DNA of 61,880 nucleotides from Butyrivibrio sp. Lineage in GTDB: Bacteria > Bacillota > Clostridia > Lachnospirales > Lachnospiraceae. Positions 18,154-28,429 of the stretch are shown here, piece by piece. The stretch spans positions 1 through 61,880 of the forward strand of contig JAAVHB010000117.1 of assembly GCA_014799955.1 (NCBI GenBank), given 5' to 3'. Under the pieces are notes generated by a model that saw nothing but the letters and a program-made list of their open reading frames with translations, was not told the origin of the DNA and did not search any database. Numbering within the stretch: the first letter of the stretch is position 1; the number at the start of each line of letters is the position of its first letter. Position numbers and translations under genes: made by a program.

Positions 18154-19023
18154 ATGATGGAACGTAAAAAAATAATAATAACGGGCTGTAACGGACAGCT
18201 CGGCAGGGCATTAAACAGGGAGTATGACGGAAATACGGATTATGAGCTGATAAATACAGATGTTGATGAGCTGGACATAACCTCCGCGGAGGCTGTGCTT
18301 AAGCTCGTGGAAGAGGTAAGACCGTATGCGGTAATAAACTGCGCCGCGCATACCAATGTCGATAAATGCGAAACGGACGCCGACAACGCATACAGAATCA
18401 ATGCGATAGGACCGCGCAATCTTGCCGTTGCGTCACGAAGGTACGGGGCAAAACTCATGCATATATCGACGGATTACGTTTTTGCGGGCGACGGCAAAAG
18501 ACCGTATACGGAGTTTGACGCTCCCGCTCCCGCGAGTATGTACGGAGCGTCAAAGCTTGCAGGTGAAAATTTTGTCAGGGAGTTTGCGAAGGAATATTTC
18601 ATTGTCAGAACGGCGTGGCTTTACGGAGAGGGTAAGAATTTTGTCAGAACTCTGCTTGCTCTTTCGGAGAAAAACGGCGAGGTGAGCGTTGTCTGCGACC
18701 AGATAGGCTCTCCGACGAGCGCGACAGAGCTGGCGAGGGCGGTAGTGCGTCTTTTGCCGACCGATAATTACGGAACATTTCACGGAACCTGCGGGGGTGT
18801 CTGCTCATGGGCGGACTTCGCGTCGGAGATATTCAGGCTTACGGGCAAAAGCACCAAGGTAAATTATATAACAAGTGAAGAATATGCGGCGAAATTTCCG
18901 GCTTCAGCCAAAAGACCGGCGTATTCCGTTCTTGACAATTATATGCTCCGCTTGACCGGAGGCTATGAATTTGCCGATTGGAAGGACGCGATTGCGGCAT
19001 ATGTGAGAGATTTTGTTGAATAA
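18154..19023 (+). CDS. rfbD: dTDP-4-dehydrorhamnose reductase
   Basis: A 289-residue short-chain dehydrogenase of normal RmlD length. The NAD(P)-binding loop is GCNGQLGRAL, and the active-site Tyr and Lys are in YGASKLAGE. It reduces dTDP-4-keto-L-rhamnose to dTDP-L-rhamnose. Two adjacent ATGs are possible (18154 and 18157); the GGAGG five bases before 18157 favours the second. The other three rhamnose genes follow downstream. Confidence 0.95.
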   Translation: MMERKKIIITGCNGQLGRALNREYDGNTDYELINTDVDELDITSAEAVLKLVEEVRPYAVINCAAHTNVDKCETDADNAYRINAIGPRNLAVASRRYGAKLMHISTDYVFAGDGKRPYTEFDAPAPASMYGASKLAGENFVREFAKEYFIVRTAWLYGEGKNFVRTLLALSEKNGEVSVVCDQIGSPTSATELARAVVRLLPTDNYGTFHGTCGGVCSWADFASEIFRLTGKSTKVNYITSEEYAAKFPASAKRPAYSVLDNYMLRLTGGYEFADWKDAIAAYVRDFVE

Positions 19024-19044
19024 ATGCGGAATTTATGTTAAAAT
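19016..19044 (+). promoter_or_regulatory. Internal promoter before rfbB
   Basis: TTGAAT (19016-19021) and TAAAAT (19039-19044) are 17 bases apart, and TGT immediately before the -10 makes it an extended element. The -35 overlaps the last codons of rfbD, so this would be a secondary promoter within the operon. Confidence 0.5.
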
Positions 19045-19074
19045 ATTACATCAACAAATATTTTTTTGGAGGAA

Positions 19075-20160
19075 ATGGCTGTGAGAACCTATCTTGTGAC
19101 GGGAGGAGCCGGATTTATCGGTTCAAATTATATACATTATATGTTCCGCAAGTATGACGGCGCGATAAGAATAATCAATGTGGATTGCCTTACCTACGCG
19201 GGAAACCTTGAGAATCTTAAGGATATAGAGAACAGGGATAATTATACCTTTGTAAAAGCGGACATATGCGACAGTGAGGCAATAGACAGGATTTTTGCCG
19301 AAAACGACATCGACAGGGTGGTTCATTTTGCCGCGGAAAGCCATGTTGACAGAAGCATACGCAATCCCGAGGTTTTTGTGCAGACCAATGTGCTCGGAAC
19401 CGCAGTTATGCTCAATGCCGCCAAAAAAGCATGGGAACTTCCCGACGGAAGCTACAGGGAGGATAAGAAATTCCTGCATGTTTCGACGGATGAGGTTTAC
19501 GGCTCTCTGCCCGACGATGACAGTGCCTTTTTCTATGAAACCAGCCCGATAGACCCCCACAGTCCGTATTCGGCGAGCAAAGCGTCGTCGGATATGCTTG
19601 TAAAGGCGTATATAGACACCTATCATTTTCCCGCGAATATTACGAATTGCAGTAATAATTACGGACCCTACCAGTTCCCCGAGAAGCTTATACCGCTCAT
19701 TATCAACAACGCTTTGAACGGAAAGAAGCTGCCCGTATACGGCGACGGCAAAAACGTGCGCGACTGGCTTTATGTGGACGACCACGCCAAGGCAATTGAC
19801 ATGGTTCAGGAAAACGGCGTACTCGGCGAGCGGTACAATATCGGAGGTCACAACGAAAAACAGAATATCGAAATTATAAAAATAATACTTGAAACCTTAA
19901 ACGAAATGCTTCCTGACGGCGACGCGAGAAAGGCGGCAATAAACGAAGGTCTTATCAGCTATGTCGAGGACCGCAAGGGACACGACAGAAGATACGCGAT
20001 TGCGCCGGACAAGATTAAGAAGGATATCGGCTGGTATCCCGAAACAATGTTTAAGGACGGAATAAAGCTGACAATTAAGTGGTATTTCGAGCACGAGGAC
20101 TGGATGAAGAACGTCACGAGCGGAGATTATCAGAAATATTACAGCGAGATGTACAAGTAA
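19075..20160 (+). CDS. rfbB: dTDP-glucose 4,6-dehydratase
   Basis: About 361 residues; removes water from dTDP-glucose in the second step of dTDP-rhamnose synthesis. The NAD loop is GGAGFIGSNYIHY, the catalytic region is VSTDEVYGSL and YSASKAS. The start is ATG 19075 or GTG 19081: GGAGG (19068-19072) is eight bases from the GTG but only two from the ATG, so the GTG may be the real one. The protein is otherwise of full family length. Confidence 0.95.
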   Translation: MAVRTYLVTGGAGFIGSNYIHYMFRKYDGAIRIINVDCLTYAGNLENLKDIENRDNYTFVKADICDSEAIDRIFAENDIDRVVHFAAESHVDRSIRNPEVFVQTNVLGTAVMLNAAKKAWELPDGSYREDKKFLHVSTDEVYGSLPDDDSAFFYETSPIDPHSPYSASKASSDMLVKAYIDTYHFPANITNCSNNYGPYQFPEKLIPLIINNALNGKKLPVYGDGKNVRDWLYVDDHAKAIDMVQENGVLGERYNIGGHNEKQNIEIIKIILETLNEMLPDGDARKAAINEGLISYVEDRKGHDRRYAIAPDKIKKDIGWYPETMFKDGIKLTIKWYFEHEDWMKNVTSGDYQKYYSEMYK

Positions 20161-20180
20161 ATTCGAACCGGAGTAACAAT

Positions 20181-22388
20181 ATGAAATCGGTAAAAATATC
20201 CAAATTACGGATAATAGGGATTGTGTTATTTTCCATAATGCTGGCGTGCGTATTCAGACTGTATATGCTCGGCGGCATTGACGTGTTGCTTTTTAACGGC
20301 GGCGAGTCCGGCGGATTTAACATGGCGTTTATCCGCAGGGCTGTTAAGGGGATTTTTTTATCGTGGGATACATATGTTTTCGCTCTGCTTGCGGGATTTG
20401 CAGGCTGGTTTATTTCGGTAAAGCCGAAGGTGCCGGAATTCATATATAAGTACAGATATTTTATCGCGCTTGCGGTTTTTGCCGTATGCGTGTTTTTCGG
20501 TTTGTCAGGCTCGTCAATAGGTATGTGGTGCGAAAGCTTCGGAGTCGGGGATTCCGGATTGTTGCTCGGAACTTCAAGGGCGATACGCTCGGATGAGTGG
20601 GCAGTGAGCACGCCGATGATGCTTGCGCAGGCTTATAACGGAGGAAATGCCTATTCTTATTTCAGCGACACCATTCGCGGCAGCCTGACGGATTACTATA
20701 TGGGATTCAGACAGCCGGTTTACGATATTGCGATGATTTTCAGACCGTTTCAGCTTGGGTATCTGTTCCTGCCTGTTGCAAACGCTCTTTCGTTTTACTG
20801 GTTCGGAAGGCTTATAGTGCTCGCGCTCGTGAGCTTTGAGTTCGGAATGCTGTTTACAAAGGGGCGAAAAGGGCTTTCGGTTGTTTTTATGCTACTTATA
20901 AGCTTTGCTCCGGCAGTGCAGTGGTGGTATTCGACCGCGATTGTGGAGCTTCTGATATATTCGATGCTGTCCGTCGTTCTTTTCGACAGATACGCAAAAG
21001 AAAACTCATGGGCGAAGAGAATTCCCTATACCCTGGGAATACTGATGTGCGCGGGCTGCTTTATCATGGTGCTGTATCCCGCATGGCAGGTGCCGCTCGT
21101 ATATGTTTTGCTCGGACTGATATTATATGTTATACTTGAGAACAGAAAGAATTTTCGCTTTGGAATAAAGGACGCGGCAGTGATTGTCGCGGGTTGTGCC
21201 GGAGTAGCGGCGCTTATCCTTTATATCATGAATAAATCCTCGGAGGCGGTCAGGATAATATCGCAGACCGTATATCCGGGAGAGCGTTTTGAAACGGGCG
21301 GCGGATGCTTTGCCCATATCAACGAATATACCAATAATATCTGGATGACGGTTACGGACTATGTTCCCGGCTCCGGCGCGAACCAGTGCGAGAACGCGCG
21401 TTTTATCGACCTTTTCCCTCTGTGCTATATTCCCGCACTTGTCGTGCTTATAAGGGACAGGGTCAGGGACAGGTTTCTGATAATAATGGCGGCGTTAAGC
21501 GCGTTTCTGGGCTTATGGTGCGTTACGGGATTTCCGTCCTTCCTTGCAAAAATTACGTTTATGTACAACTCTCCTTCAAACAGGACTATCATAATTTTCG
21601 GTTTCTGTAATATAATGCTTTTGATAAGAGGAATCACGCTCATGAGCAGACCGTTGGCACGCAGGACGGCGGCGGTATCGTCAGCGGCGTGCGTTCTTGT
21701 GCCGACAGTATCTAACTTCCTTTTTAACAGGGATTTTTTCGTCAATCAGGCGCTGCCGAAGCTTGCTTTGTGCGCGGCATCGGTGATTGTATTTGCGCTT
21801 GTTTTCTATCTGCTGCTCCGCAAGGGAGCAAAGAGGGTGCGCCCTCTTCTCGCCGCCCTGATTCTGCTTGTTGTTTTTACGGGCGGAGTCACGGTGAATC
21901 CCCTCAGAAAGGGTGTTGACGCCATGGACAATGTGGAGTGGCTCAGGGAGATAAACGAGATTGGCAGGAGCGCCGAAAATACGGGCGACGGTTCCTATGA
22001 CGGCAGACTGTGGCTTGTGGACAACGAGCTTCTCCCTGTTAATAACCTGCCTCTTCTTTGCGGGCGTACCACCTTTAACGCGACAGCGGTTTATCCCGAT
22101 TTGGAAAAGCTCGCGATACTTGATCCGACGGGTAAGTACAATGATATTTACAACCGCTACGCTCACATTACATCGGTAATCGTGAAGGATGGCGAGCCGT
22201 ATTTTGAGTCCGGCGGAGCAGAGGATATGTTCATAGTGTACTTCACATTGGATGACGCCAGAAGACTTGGAGTTGACTACATAACCTCCAAACGCGACCT
22301 TACCGGAATGGAAACAGAAAGCACCGGCCTTGTCCGTTTAAATGACGGCGGGGAATATTTTATTTATAAGCTAAAGGAGATTTTATGA
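20181..22388 (+). CDS. Large polytopic membrane protein, GT-C-like
   Basis: A 735-residue integral membrane protein with about 12-14 hydrophobic helices and a C-terminal soluble part of about 130 residues. An acidic RSDEW motif stands in the first large external loop (about residues 135-140), the place where GT-C glycosyltransferases keep catalytic acidic residues. Located between rfbB and rfbA and overlapping rfbA by four bases, it is clearly part of polysaccharide assembly. I infer a lipid-linked-sugar-dependent transferase that adds a side sugar outside the membrane; it has no Wzy signature I can name. ATG 20181 follows GGAG by seven bases. Confidence 0.6.
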   Translation: MKSVKISKLRIIGIVLFSIMLACVFRLYMLGGIDVLLFNGGESGGFNMAFIRRAVKGIFLSWDTYVFALLAGFAGWFISVKPKVPEFIYKYRYFIALAVFAVCVFFGLSGSSIGMWCESFGVGDSGLLLGTSRAIRSDEWAVSTPMMLAQAYNGGNAYSYFSDTIRGSLTDYYMGFRQPVYDIAMIFRPFQLGYLFLPVANALSFYWFGRLIVLALVSFEFGMLFTKGRKGLSVVFMLLISFAPAVQWWYSTAIVELLIYSMLSVVLFDRYAKENSWAKRIPYTLGILMCAGCFIMVLYPAWQVPLVYVLLGLILYVILENRKNFRFGIKDAAVIVAGCAGVAALILYIMNKSSEAVRIISQTVYPGERFETGGGCFAHINEYTNNIWMTVTDYVPGSGANQCENARFIDLFPLCYIPALVVLIRDRVRDRFLIIMAALSAFLGLWCVTGFPSFLAKITFMYNSPSNRTIIIFGFCNIMLLIRGITLMSRPLARRTAAVSSAACVLVPTVSNFLFNRDFFVNQALPKLALCAASVIVFALVFYLLLRKGAKRVRPLLAALILLVVFTGGVTVNPLRKGVDAMDNVEWLREINEIGRSAENTGDGSYDGRLWLVDNELLPVNNLPLLCGRTTFNATAVYPDLEKLAILDPTGKYNDIYNRYAHITSVIVKDGEPYFESGGAEDMFIVYFTLDDARRLGVDYITSKRDLTGMETESTGLVRLNDGGEYFIYKLKEIL

Positions 22389-23254
22389 AAGGAATTATTC
22401 TCGCCGGAGGCTCCGGCACAAGACTTTATCCGTTGACAAAGGCTATATCAAAGCAGATTATGCCGGTATATGATAAGCCGATGATTTATTATCCGCTTTC
22501 AACACTTATGCTTGCTGGAATAAGAGAAATACTGATTATATCTACACCGAGGGATTTGCCCGTGTTTCAGGAGCTTTTGGGCGACGGCTCCCAGCTCGGA
22601 ATGAGCTTTTCATATGAGGTGCAGGAGGTGCCCAGAGGACTTGCAGATGCGTTCCTTGTGGGAGAACGCTTTATCGGAAACGACAGGGTTGCACTCGTGC
22701 TTGGCGATAACATTTTTTACGGGCAGAGCTTTTCAAAGGTGCTGCAGGCAGCGGCGGCAAGGGAGAGCGGTGCCACTATTTTCGGATACTATGTAAAAGA
22801 CCCCACCGAGTACGGGGTTGTCGAATTTGATGCGAACGGCAAGGCGATTTCGATTGAGGAGAAGCCTGCCATACCCAAATCCAATTATGCCGTACCGGGA
22901 CTTTATTTCTACGATAACAGCGTTGTGGAGATAGCAAAGAACGTAAAGCCATCCAAGCGCGGTGAAATAGAGATTACGAGCGTAAACAACGAGTATCTGC
23001 GCAACGGAACCCTTTACGTTGAAACCTTGGGAAGAGGCTTTGCTTGGCTTGATACAGGTAATCATGACGCGCTCTTAGACGCGGCGGATTTTGTGGCGGC
23101 GTTTCAGAAAAGGCAAGGGCTGTATATTTCCTGCATAGAGGAAATTGCGTTCAAGAGGGGCTTCATAAGCAGAGAACAGCTTGTGAACCTTGCGCAGCCT
23201 CTTCTTAAAACCGATTACGGAAAATATCTGATTGACGTTGCGAACGGATTATGA
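22385..23254 (+). CDS. rfbA: Glucose-1-phosphate thymidylyltransferase
   Basis: A 289-residue nucleotidyltransferase that makes dTDP-glucose, the first step of the dTDP-rhamnose route. The nucleotide-binding loop is [17 protein letters not shown], followed by [22 protein letters not shown] holds the metal-binding Asp. It overlaps the preceding membrane-protein gene by ATGA, so the two are translationally coupled. Confidence 0.96.
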   Translation: MKGIILAGGSGTRLYPLTKAISKQIMPVYDKPMIYYPLSTLMLAGIREILIISTPRDLPVFQELLGDGSQLGMSFSYEVQEVPRGLADAFLVGERFIGNDRVALVLGDNIFYGQSFSKVLQAAAARESGATIFGYYVKDPTEYGVVEFDANGKAISIEEKPAIPKSNYAVPGLYFYDNSVVEIAKNVKPSKRGEIEITSVNNEYLRNGTLYVETLGRGFAWLDTGNHDALLDAADFVAAFQKRQGLYISCIEEIAFKRGFISREQLVNLAQPLLKTDYGKYLIDVANGL

Positions 23255-23282
23255 TGAATATAAATCGAAAGGTGTGGACAGA

Positions 23283-23843
23283 ATGGGACAGATAAGTGTT
23301 ACTTCATGCGGGATAGAGGGACTTAAGGTCATCGAACCGAAGGTTTTCGGTGACGAGAGGGGATATTTTTATGAATCCTATAATTACAATGATTATGCGG
23401 CTGCGGGAATTACGGAGCGGTTTGTGCAGGATAACCAGTCAATGTCCTCCAGAGGTGTCTTAAGAGGTCTTCATTTTCAGAAGAATTATCCGCAGGCAAA
23501 GCTCGTGAGGGTTCTGAAGGGCGAGGTTTTTGACGTGGCTGTGGATTTGCGCGAGGGCTCCGCAACCTACGGAAAATGGTTCGGTGTGATTCTTTCGGAT
23601 GAAAACAAAAAACAGCTTTTTGTGCCGAAGGATTTTGCCCACGGATTTGTCGTGCTTTCCGATTATGCCGAGTTTGCGTATAAATGCACCGAATTTTACC
23701 ATCCGGGAGACGAGGGCGGAATTGTCTGGAACGACCCCTACATAGGAATAGACTGGCCTATTCCCAAGGATATGGAGCTTAATATTATCGAGAGGGACAG
23801 AAACTGGCCCGGAATAAAGGATTACAAAAAGGTCGTTAGGTAA
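23283..23843 (+). CDS. rfbC: dTDP-4-dehydrorhamnose 3,5-epimerase
   Basis: A 186-residue cupin epimerase of usual length. RGLHFQ contains the catalytic His, DVAVDLREGS follows with the partner Asp, and the FAHGFVVLSD segment is typical. The start is ATG 23283 with AAAGG ten bases upstream; a GTG at 23274 is too close to the binding site. It completes the rhamnose set (rfbD, rfbB, rfbA, rfbC), and its stop shares one base with the next start. Confidence 0.96.
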   Translation: MGQISVTSCGIEGLKVIEPKVFGDERGYFYESYNYNDYAAAGITERFVQDNQSMSSRGVLRGLHFQKNYPQAKLVRVLKGEVFDVAVDLREGSATYGKWFGVILSDENKKQLFVPKDFAHGFVVLSDYAEFAYKCTEFYHPGDEGGIVWNDPYIGIDWPIPKDMELNIIERDRNWPGIKDYKKVVR

Positions 23844-24619
23844 TGAAAAAAAAGCTTGCCAATTTTAATAAGTACAGGCCGCTTTTGAATGAGCTTGTTA
23901 TAAGAGACGTAAAAACAAAATACAGAAGGTCTGTACTCGGGGTTCTGTGGACACTGCTGAATCCGCTGCTTATGATGGCGGTGCTGTCGGTTGTATTCTC
24001 CAGAATTTTCAGATTTGGCGTTGACAATTATCCGCTGTATCTTCTCAGCGGACAGGTTGTCTTTACTTTTTTTTCTACATCCACTACTATGGCAATGAGC
24101 GCGATTCTTGACAACGCTCCCCTTATCAAAAAGGTGTATGTGCCTAAATATATGTTTGTGCTTTCAAGAACCGTATCAAGCGCGATAAATCTTATGGCGT
24201 CGCTTTCGGCTCTTATCATAGTCATGTTCTGTACGCGCGCGGAACTTCACTATACGGTTCTGCTTTCCGTGCTGCCCGTATTCGCGCTTGTTATGTTTAC
24301 CTTCGGGGTGGGAATGATTCTTGCGACGATTGCGGTCAAGTTCAGGGATATCGTGCATCTATATTCGGTTCTTACCACGGCGCTTATGTACCTTACTCCG
24401 GTTATTTATCCTTTGGCGGAGCTGCCGGACTGGGTAAGACGCATTGTCCTGATTAATCCACTTACAAGTATTCTGGAGATGTTCAGAGGCTTTATAATAT
24501 ACGGCACGATGCCGGATTTGTTCACGACGCTTATGGCCTTTGTGCCGAGTGTTCTGGTAATACTGCTTGGCTGCCGGATTTTTTACAAAAATCAGGATAA
24601 TTTCATTCTTTATGTGTAG
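23843..24619 (+). CDS. ABC-2 polysaccharide exporter, permease
   Basis: A 258-residue membrane protein with six helices. The N-terminal segment ELVIRDVKTKYRRSVLGVLW is the signature of Wzm/TagG/RgpC-type permeases, which move lipid-linked polysaccharide across the membrane. It is followed 11 bases later by its ATPase. The presence of this pair says that the polysaccharide is built in the cytoplasm and exported whole, rather than polymerised outside by Wzy. Confidence 0.93.
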   Translation: MKKKLANFNKYRPLLNELVIRDVKTKYRRSVLGVLWTLLNPLLMMAVLSVVFSRIFRFGVDNYPLYLLSGQVVFTFFSTSTTMAMSAILDNAPLIKKVYVPKYMFVLSRTVSSAINLMASLSALIIVMFCTRAELHYTVLLSVLPVFALVMFTFGVGMILATIAVKFRDIVHLYSVLTTALMYLTPVIYPLAELPDWVRRIVLINPLTSILEMFRGFIIYGTMPDLFTTLMAFVPSVLVILLGCRIFYKNQDNFILYV

Positions 24620-24630
24620 GAGAGCGAACG

Positions 24631-25371
24631 ATGGAGATAAATGATACAATCATATCGGTTAAAGACGTTTCCATGCGGTTCAATCTCGCGCGGGAAAAGG
24701 TTGACAGCCTCAAGGAATATATAATACGCTCAATCAAGGGCAAGCTGCAGTACGACGAGTTCTGGGCGTTAAACGATGTGAGCTTTGATGTTAAAAAAGG
24801 AGATTCCGTCGGACTTATCGGGCTCAACGGCAGCGGCAAAAGCACGATGCTCAAGGTAATTGCGGGAGTTCTTAAGCCGACGAAGGGAAAAGCCACGGTT
24901 TCGGGCGATGTGGCGCCGCTTATCGAGCTTGGCGCGGGCTTTGACTTTGATTTGACGGGCCGTGAAAATATATATCTTAACGGGGCGCTTCTCGGACATT
25001 CAAGACAGGTTATGGAGGGGCTTTTTGAGGATATTGTGGAATTCTCGGAGCTTCGGGAATTCATGGACGTTCCGGTTAAGAACTATTCGTCGGGCATGCT
25101 CTCAAGGCTTGCCTTTTCGATTGCGACGGCGGGAGAGGCGGACATCCTTATCGTTGACGAGGTGCTTTCCGTCGGAGATTTTAAATTCCAGCAGAAATGT
25201 CAGAACAGGATACACAGTATGATGGAAAAAAACACCACCGTACTTTTTGTGTCCCACAGCATCGAGCAGGTCGAGGACATATGCAATAAGGTGGTCTGGC
25301 TTGAGGCGGGCCGCGTGAAAATGCAGGGCGACGCCAAAGAAATATGCGGTGTTTATAAGCAGTCCCGTTAA
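24631..25371 (+). CDS. ABC polysaccharide exporter, ATP-binding subunit
   Basis: A 246-residue ATPase of the Wzt/TagH/RgpD group. Walker A is GLNGSGKST, the divergent signature is YSSGMLSRLAFS and Walker B is ILIVDEVLSVGD, all typical of this subfamily. It lacks the C-terminal carbohydrate-binding domain of O-antigen Wzt proteins that need a capped chain end, so export here should not depend on recognition of a terminal modification. Confidence 0.93.
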   Translation: MEINDTIISVKDVSMRFNLAREKVDSLKEYIIRSIKGKLQYDEFWALNDVSFDVKKGDSVGLIGLNGSGKSTMLKVIAGVLKPTKGKATVSGDVAPLIELGAGFDFDLTGRENIYLNGALLGHSRQVMEGLFEDIVEFSELREFMDVPVKNYSSGMLSRLAFSIATAGEADILIVDEVLSVGDFKFQQKCQNRIHSMMEKNTTVLFVSHSIEQVEDICNKVVWLEAGRVKMQGDAKEICGVYKQSR

Positions 25372-25388
25372 ATACAGAAAGGTCAGAT

Positions 25389-25958
25389 ATGAACAAAAAA
25401 ACCGTAATACGACTTATAATTGCATTAATGCTGATTGCCGTCGGCTCGTATTTCTACGCCTATGTAAAAAGGGATACCGCCCTCTACGATACGGAGTACA
25501 CTAGGAGCCAGATGGTTCCGTCAATAGGCATATATTCGGGACACGATTTCATATATGAATTTGACAGTGACAGTGACAATATTACGGGGATGAAGCTTAT
25601 GCTTTCCTATTCCGGCCAAAAAACGGGAAGCATCGAATATTCGCTTACGGATTGTTCTACGGGCAGCGAGGTATCGTCCGGAAGCCTTAAGCTTTCCAGA
25701 TTCAAGAGCGGCAAGTTTTCTTTTCTTGACACGAAAACGGTAAAGGACAGCGCGGGAAAGCGCTACAGACTCACGGTATCCTGCGGTAATTCAGAGGAGA
25801 ACGCCGCGGTGGCGGCGGTCCTGCCGGACGGAAGCGGTATTGCGGCGGTGTGCTGCACATACAGGGTGTGGGATTTGCAGACCATGCTGATATCGGCGTT
25901 TCTGGCATTGTACCTTGTGGTATTTATCGCGGTGCTTGTGAAGATTTTCAGGAGGTAG
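25389..25958 (+). CDS. Membrane protein in the polysaccharide locus, unknown function
   Basis: A 189-residue protein with one helix at each end (about 5-25 and 160-185) and between them a Ser/Thr/Gly-rich, probably beta-stranded external domain. I recognise no family. It lies between the exporter ATPase and the first dual glycosyltransferase, ten bases before the latter, so it is part of the operon; a structural or scaffolding role at the membrane is possible. Confidence 0.6.
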   Translation: MNKKTVIRLIIALMLIAVGSYFYAYVKRDTALYDTEYTRSQMVPSIGIYSGHDFIYEFDSDSDNITGMKLMLSYSGQKTGSIEYSLTDCSTGSEVSSGSLKLSRFKSGKFSFLDTKTVKDSAGKRYRLTVSCGNSEENAAVAAVLPDGSGIAAVCCTYRVWDLQTMLISAFLALYLVVFIAVLVKIFRR

Positions 25959-25967
25959 GAGGCTTTT

Positions 25968-28427
25968 ATGTTAAAGGCAAAGGAGCTGATATATTTTGCC
26001 GGCTATAGGTCGAAGCTCGGCGATGAAAATACATTGATTGTTCATACTGGAACAAACAGGCTGTATATGGACGGCGCGAAAATAAGCGCGCGGATTGACG
26101 GACAGACGGCCGAAATCGAAGCAGTTGCCGTAAACAACAAGCGTTCGATGATTTGCTACAGCGAAAAAAACGTGTATTTTAACTGTGAATATCTTCTTAT
26201 GATGAAAGTTACGCCGGGCTTTAAAAAGGCGTGTATAGAAATTAAATTCGACAGTCTATACGGCGGAGCAAAAGCCGGCTATACGGTGGACGGGAATAAT
26301 TTCAGAAAGCGGCAGACGAATATAAGCGGCAGTGTTGACGAAGTAAAATACATTGGAGATACCGTCAGCATAACGGGTTGGTGCGCGGATTTGCTTCCGG
26401 TTGACATAAAGCTTGAAGGAGCACAGAACTATAATGTCCGCAGGGTGTTCAGAAGCGACGTTGCGGATTATTATCAGGAGGACGGGCTTAAGGAGCCCGC
26501 CGGATTTGTTATAGAGCTTCCCAAAGATAGCTGTCCGAAAAAAGCGGATGTGCTCATGCAGACAAGCGAGCGAAAAACGGTAAAAACCGTCTGGCTTGAT
26601 AAAGAGGTCCGTCATAAGCAGTACGGAATATGGCGTAAAATAGCGATGGGCTTTGAATATTGCAGACAGCGGGGTGTCGCCGAGGCGTTTTCAAGGGTAA
26701 AGGACAGGCTCACCGGCAATAACGGCGCGGAAAAGTACAGAACGATTGATTACTCTCTTTGGATAAAAAAACGTGACGCGTCAAAAAGTGAGCTTGACAG
26801 GCAGAGAAAAACCCGTTTTGACAAGGAACCGGTATTTTCGATAGTCGTTCCGGTATACAGACCGGATAAAAGATTTTTTACGGAAATGCTTGAATCCGTG
26901 AAAAATCAGACGTATCCTCACTGGGAGCTTTGTCTTGCCGACGGAGGCGGGGAGGGCTTTCTTACGGAGGACTGCGTCCGCAAGGTTTTCGGCAGCGACA
27001 AAAGGGTTAAATATCAGGTGCTCTCAGAGAATACGGGAATTTCCGGCAACACGAATCAGGCGCTTGCGCTTGCCGAGGGCGATTATATCGCGCTTCTTGA
27101 CCATGACGACCTCTTAAGGCCGGACGCGCTTTACGAATGCGCGAAGGTCATCAACGAATCGGAGGATGTTGACATAATATACACCGACGAGGACAAGCTG
27201 GATTCGGAAACAGGCAAAAGATTTGAGCCGCATTTCAAGCCGGATTTTAATTTATATCTGTTAAGGAGCTGCAATTATATAACGCATCTTTTTGTTTTTT
27301 CAAAAGAGCTTAGCTGGCGGGTCGGGGACTTCAACAGCGAATGCGACGGCGCGCAGGATTACGACATGATACTGCGCTGTACGGAGAAAGCACGCAATAT
27401 AAAGCATATCCCCAAAATTCTCTACACATGGAGATGCCATGAAAATTCCACCGCCAATAATACCGAAGCCAAAAGCTATGCTTATACGGCGGGCGTAAGG
27501 GCGATTGAGGGACATTATAAAAGGTTAGGCATCAAAGCTGGTGTCAGAAGGAACAAAATTACGGGCTATTATGATACGAGCTATGAAATAGAGGGAAAGC
27601 CTCTGATTTCCGTAATAATTCCTAATAAGGATCATACGGATGACCTCGATAAATGCATCGGTTCGATAATCGGAAAGCAGAGCTATGACAATTATGAGAT
27701 TATAATTGTTGAGAACAACAGCACGGACGAAGCGACCTTTGAGTATTACAAAAATATCGAGAGCAAATACGGCTGTGTGAGGATTCTTTATTATGAGGGA
27801 GATTTCAATTTCTCCCGCATCAACAATTTTGCGGTTGAGCACGCGAAGGGAGATTACCTGCTGTTTCTCAACAATGACACGGAGATGCTCGGGACGGACT
27901 GCATAAAAGAGCTTATCAGTGTCGGAACCAGGCCGGAGGTCGGAGCGGTAGGCGCAAGGCTTTTGTACAGCGACGGCGTTGTACAGCACGCGGGAGTAAT
28001 AATCGGACTTTCAGGGGTTGCGGGACATGCCTTTGTAGGAGAGGCGGGAGAAAATCCCGGATATTTTGCCCGTGCGGTTATTGCGCAGAATTACAGCGCG
28101 GTCACGGCGGCGTGTATGCTTGTCCGCAAAAGCGTTTTTGACGAGGTAGGAGGATTTGAGGAATCTCTCAGGGTAAATTTCAACGATGTGGACTTCTGCC
28201 TGAAAATAAGGGAAAAAGGCTACCTTATCGTGTACACGCCCGCGGCGGAGCTTTATCATTACGAATCAAAAAGCCGCGGAATGGAGGATACGCCGGAAAA
28301 GCTTGAGCGTTTCAACCAGGAAATAGACTTTATGATGAAGAAATGGAAAAAATTATACGACGGGGGCGACCCCTATTATAACCCCAACCTTACCTTGAAA
28401 ATTGCCGATTTTTCATTGAGGGAGTGA
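25968..28427 (+). CDS. Dual-domain GT2 glycosyltransferase
   Basis: An 819-residue protein with an N-terminal beta-rich region (about 1-215), then two GT-A family 2 domains. The first starts near residue 289 (FSIVVPVYRPDKRF) and has LLDHDDLLRPDAL; the second starts near 544 (LISVIIPNKDHTDDL) and has LFLNNDTEML. Both carry acidic metal-binding residues and look active. The C-terminal HYESKSRG segment is shared with the protein at 30122, which is clearly a paralogue. Two-domain enzymes of this kind often make alternating linkages in rhamnans; that use here is inference. Ribosome binding site GGAGGC. Confidence 0.88.
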   Translation: MLKAKELIYFAGYRSKLGDENTLIVHTGTNRLYMDGAKISARIDGQTAEIEAVAVNNKRSMICYSEKNVYFNCEYLLMMKVTPGFKKACIEIKFDSLYGGAKAGYTVDGNNFRKRQTNISGSVDEVKYIGDTVSITGWCADLLPVDIKLEGAQNYNVRRVFRSDVADYYQEDGLKEPAGFVIELPKDSCPKKADVLMQTSERKTVKTVWLDKEVRHKQYGIWRKIAMGFEYCRQRGVAEAFSRVKDRLTGNNGAEKYRTIDYSLWIKKRDASKSELDRQRKTRFDKEPVFSIVVPVYRPDKRFFTEMLESVKNQTYPHWELCLADGGGEGFLTEDCVRKVFGSDKRVKYQVLSENTGISGNTNQALALAEGDYIALLDHDDLLRPDALYECAKVINESEDVDIIYTDEDKLDSETGKRFEPHFKPDFNLYLLRSCNYITHLFVFSKELSWRVGDFNSECDGAQDYDMILRCTEKARNIKHIPKILYTWRCHENSTANNTEAKSYAYTAGVRAIEGHYKRLGIKAGVRRNKITGYYDTSYEIEGKPLISVIIPNKDHTDDLDKCIGSIIGKQSYDNYEIIIVENNSTDEATFEYYKNIESKYGCVRILYYEGDFNFSRINNFAVEHAKGDYLLFLNNDTEMLGTDCIKELISVGTRPEVGAVGARLLYSDGVVQHAGVIIGLSGVAGHAFVGEAGENPGYFARAVIAQNYSAVTAACMLVRKSVFDEVGGFEESLRVNFNDVDFCLKIREKGYLIVYTPAAELYHYESKSRGMEDTPEKLERFNQEIDFMMKKWKKLYDGGDPYYNPNLTLKIADFSLRE

Positions 28428-28429
28428 GC

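Noticed and set aside
17261-18211. Long open frame on the minus strand (316 codons)
   Set aside because: Antisense to the LCP gene; composition dominated by Arg, Tyr and Ile as expected for a reverse-complement shadow.
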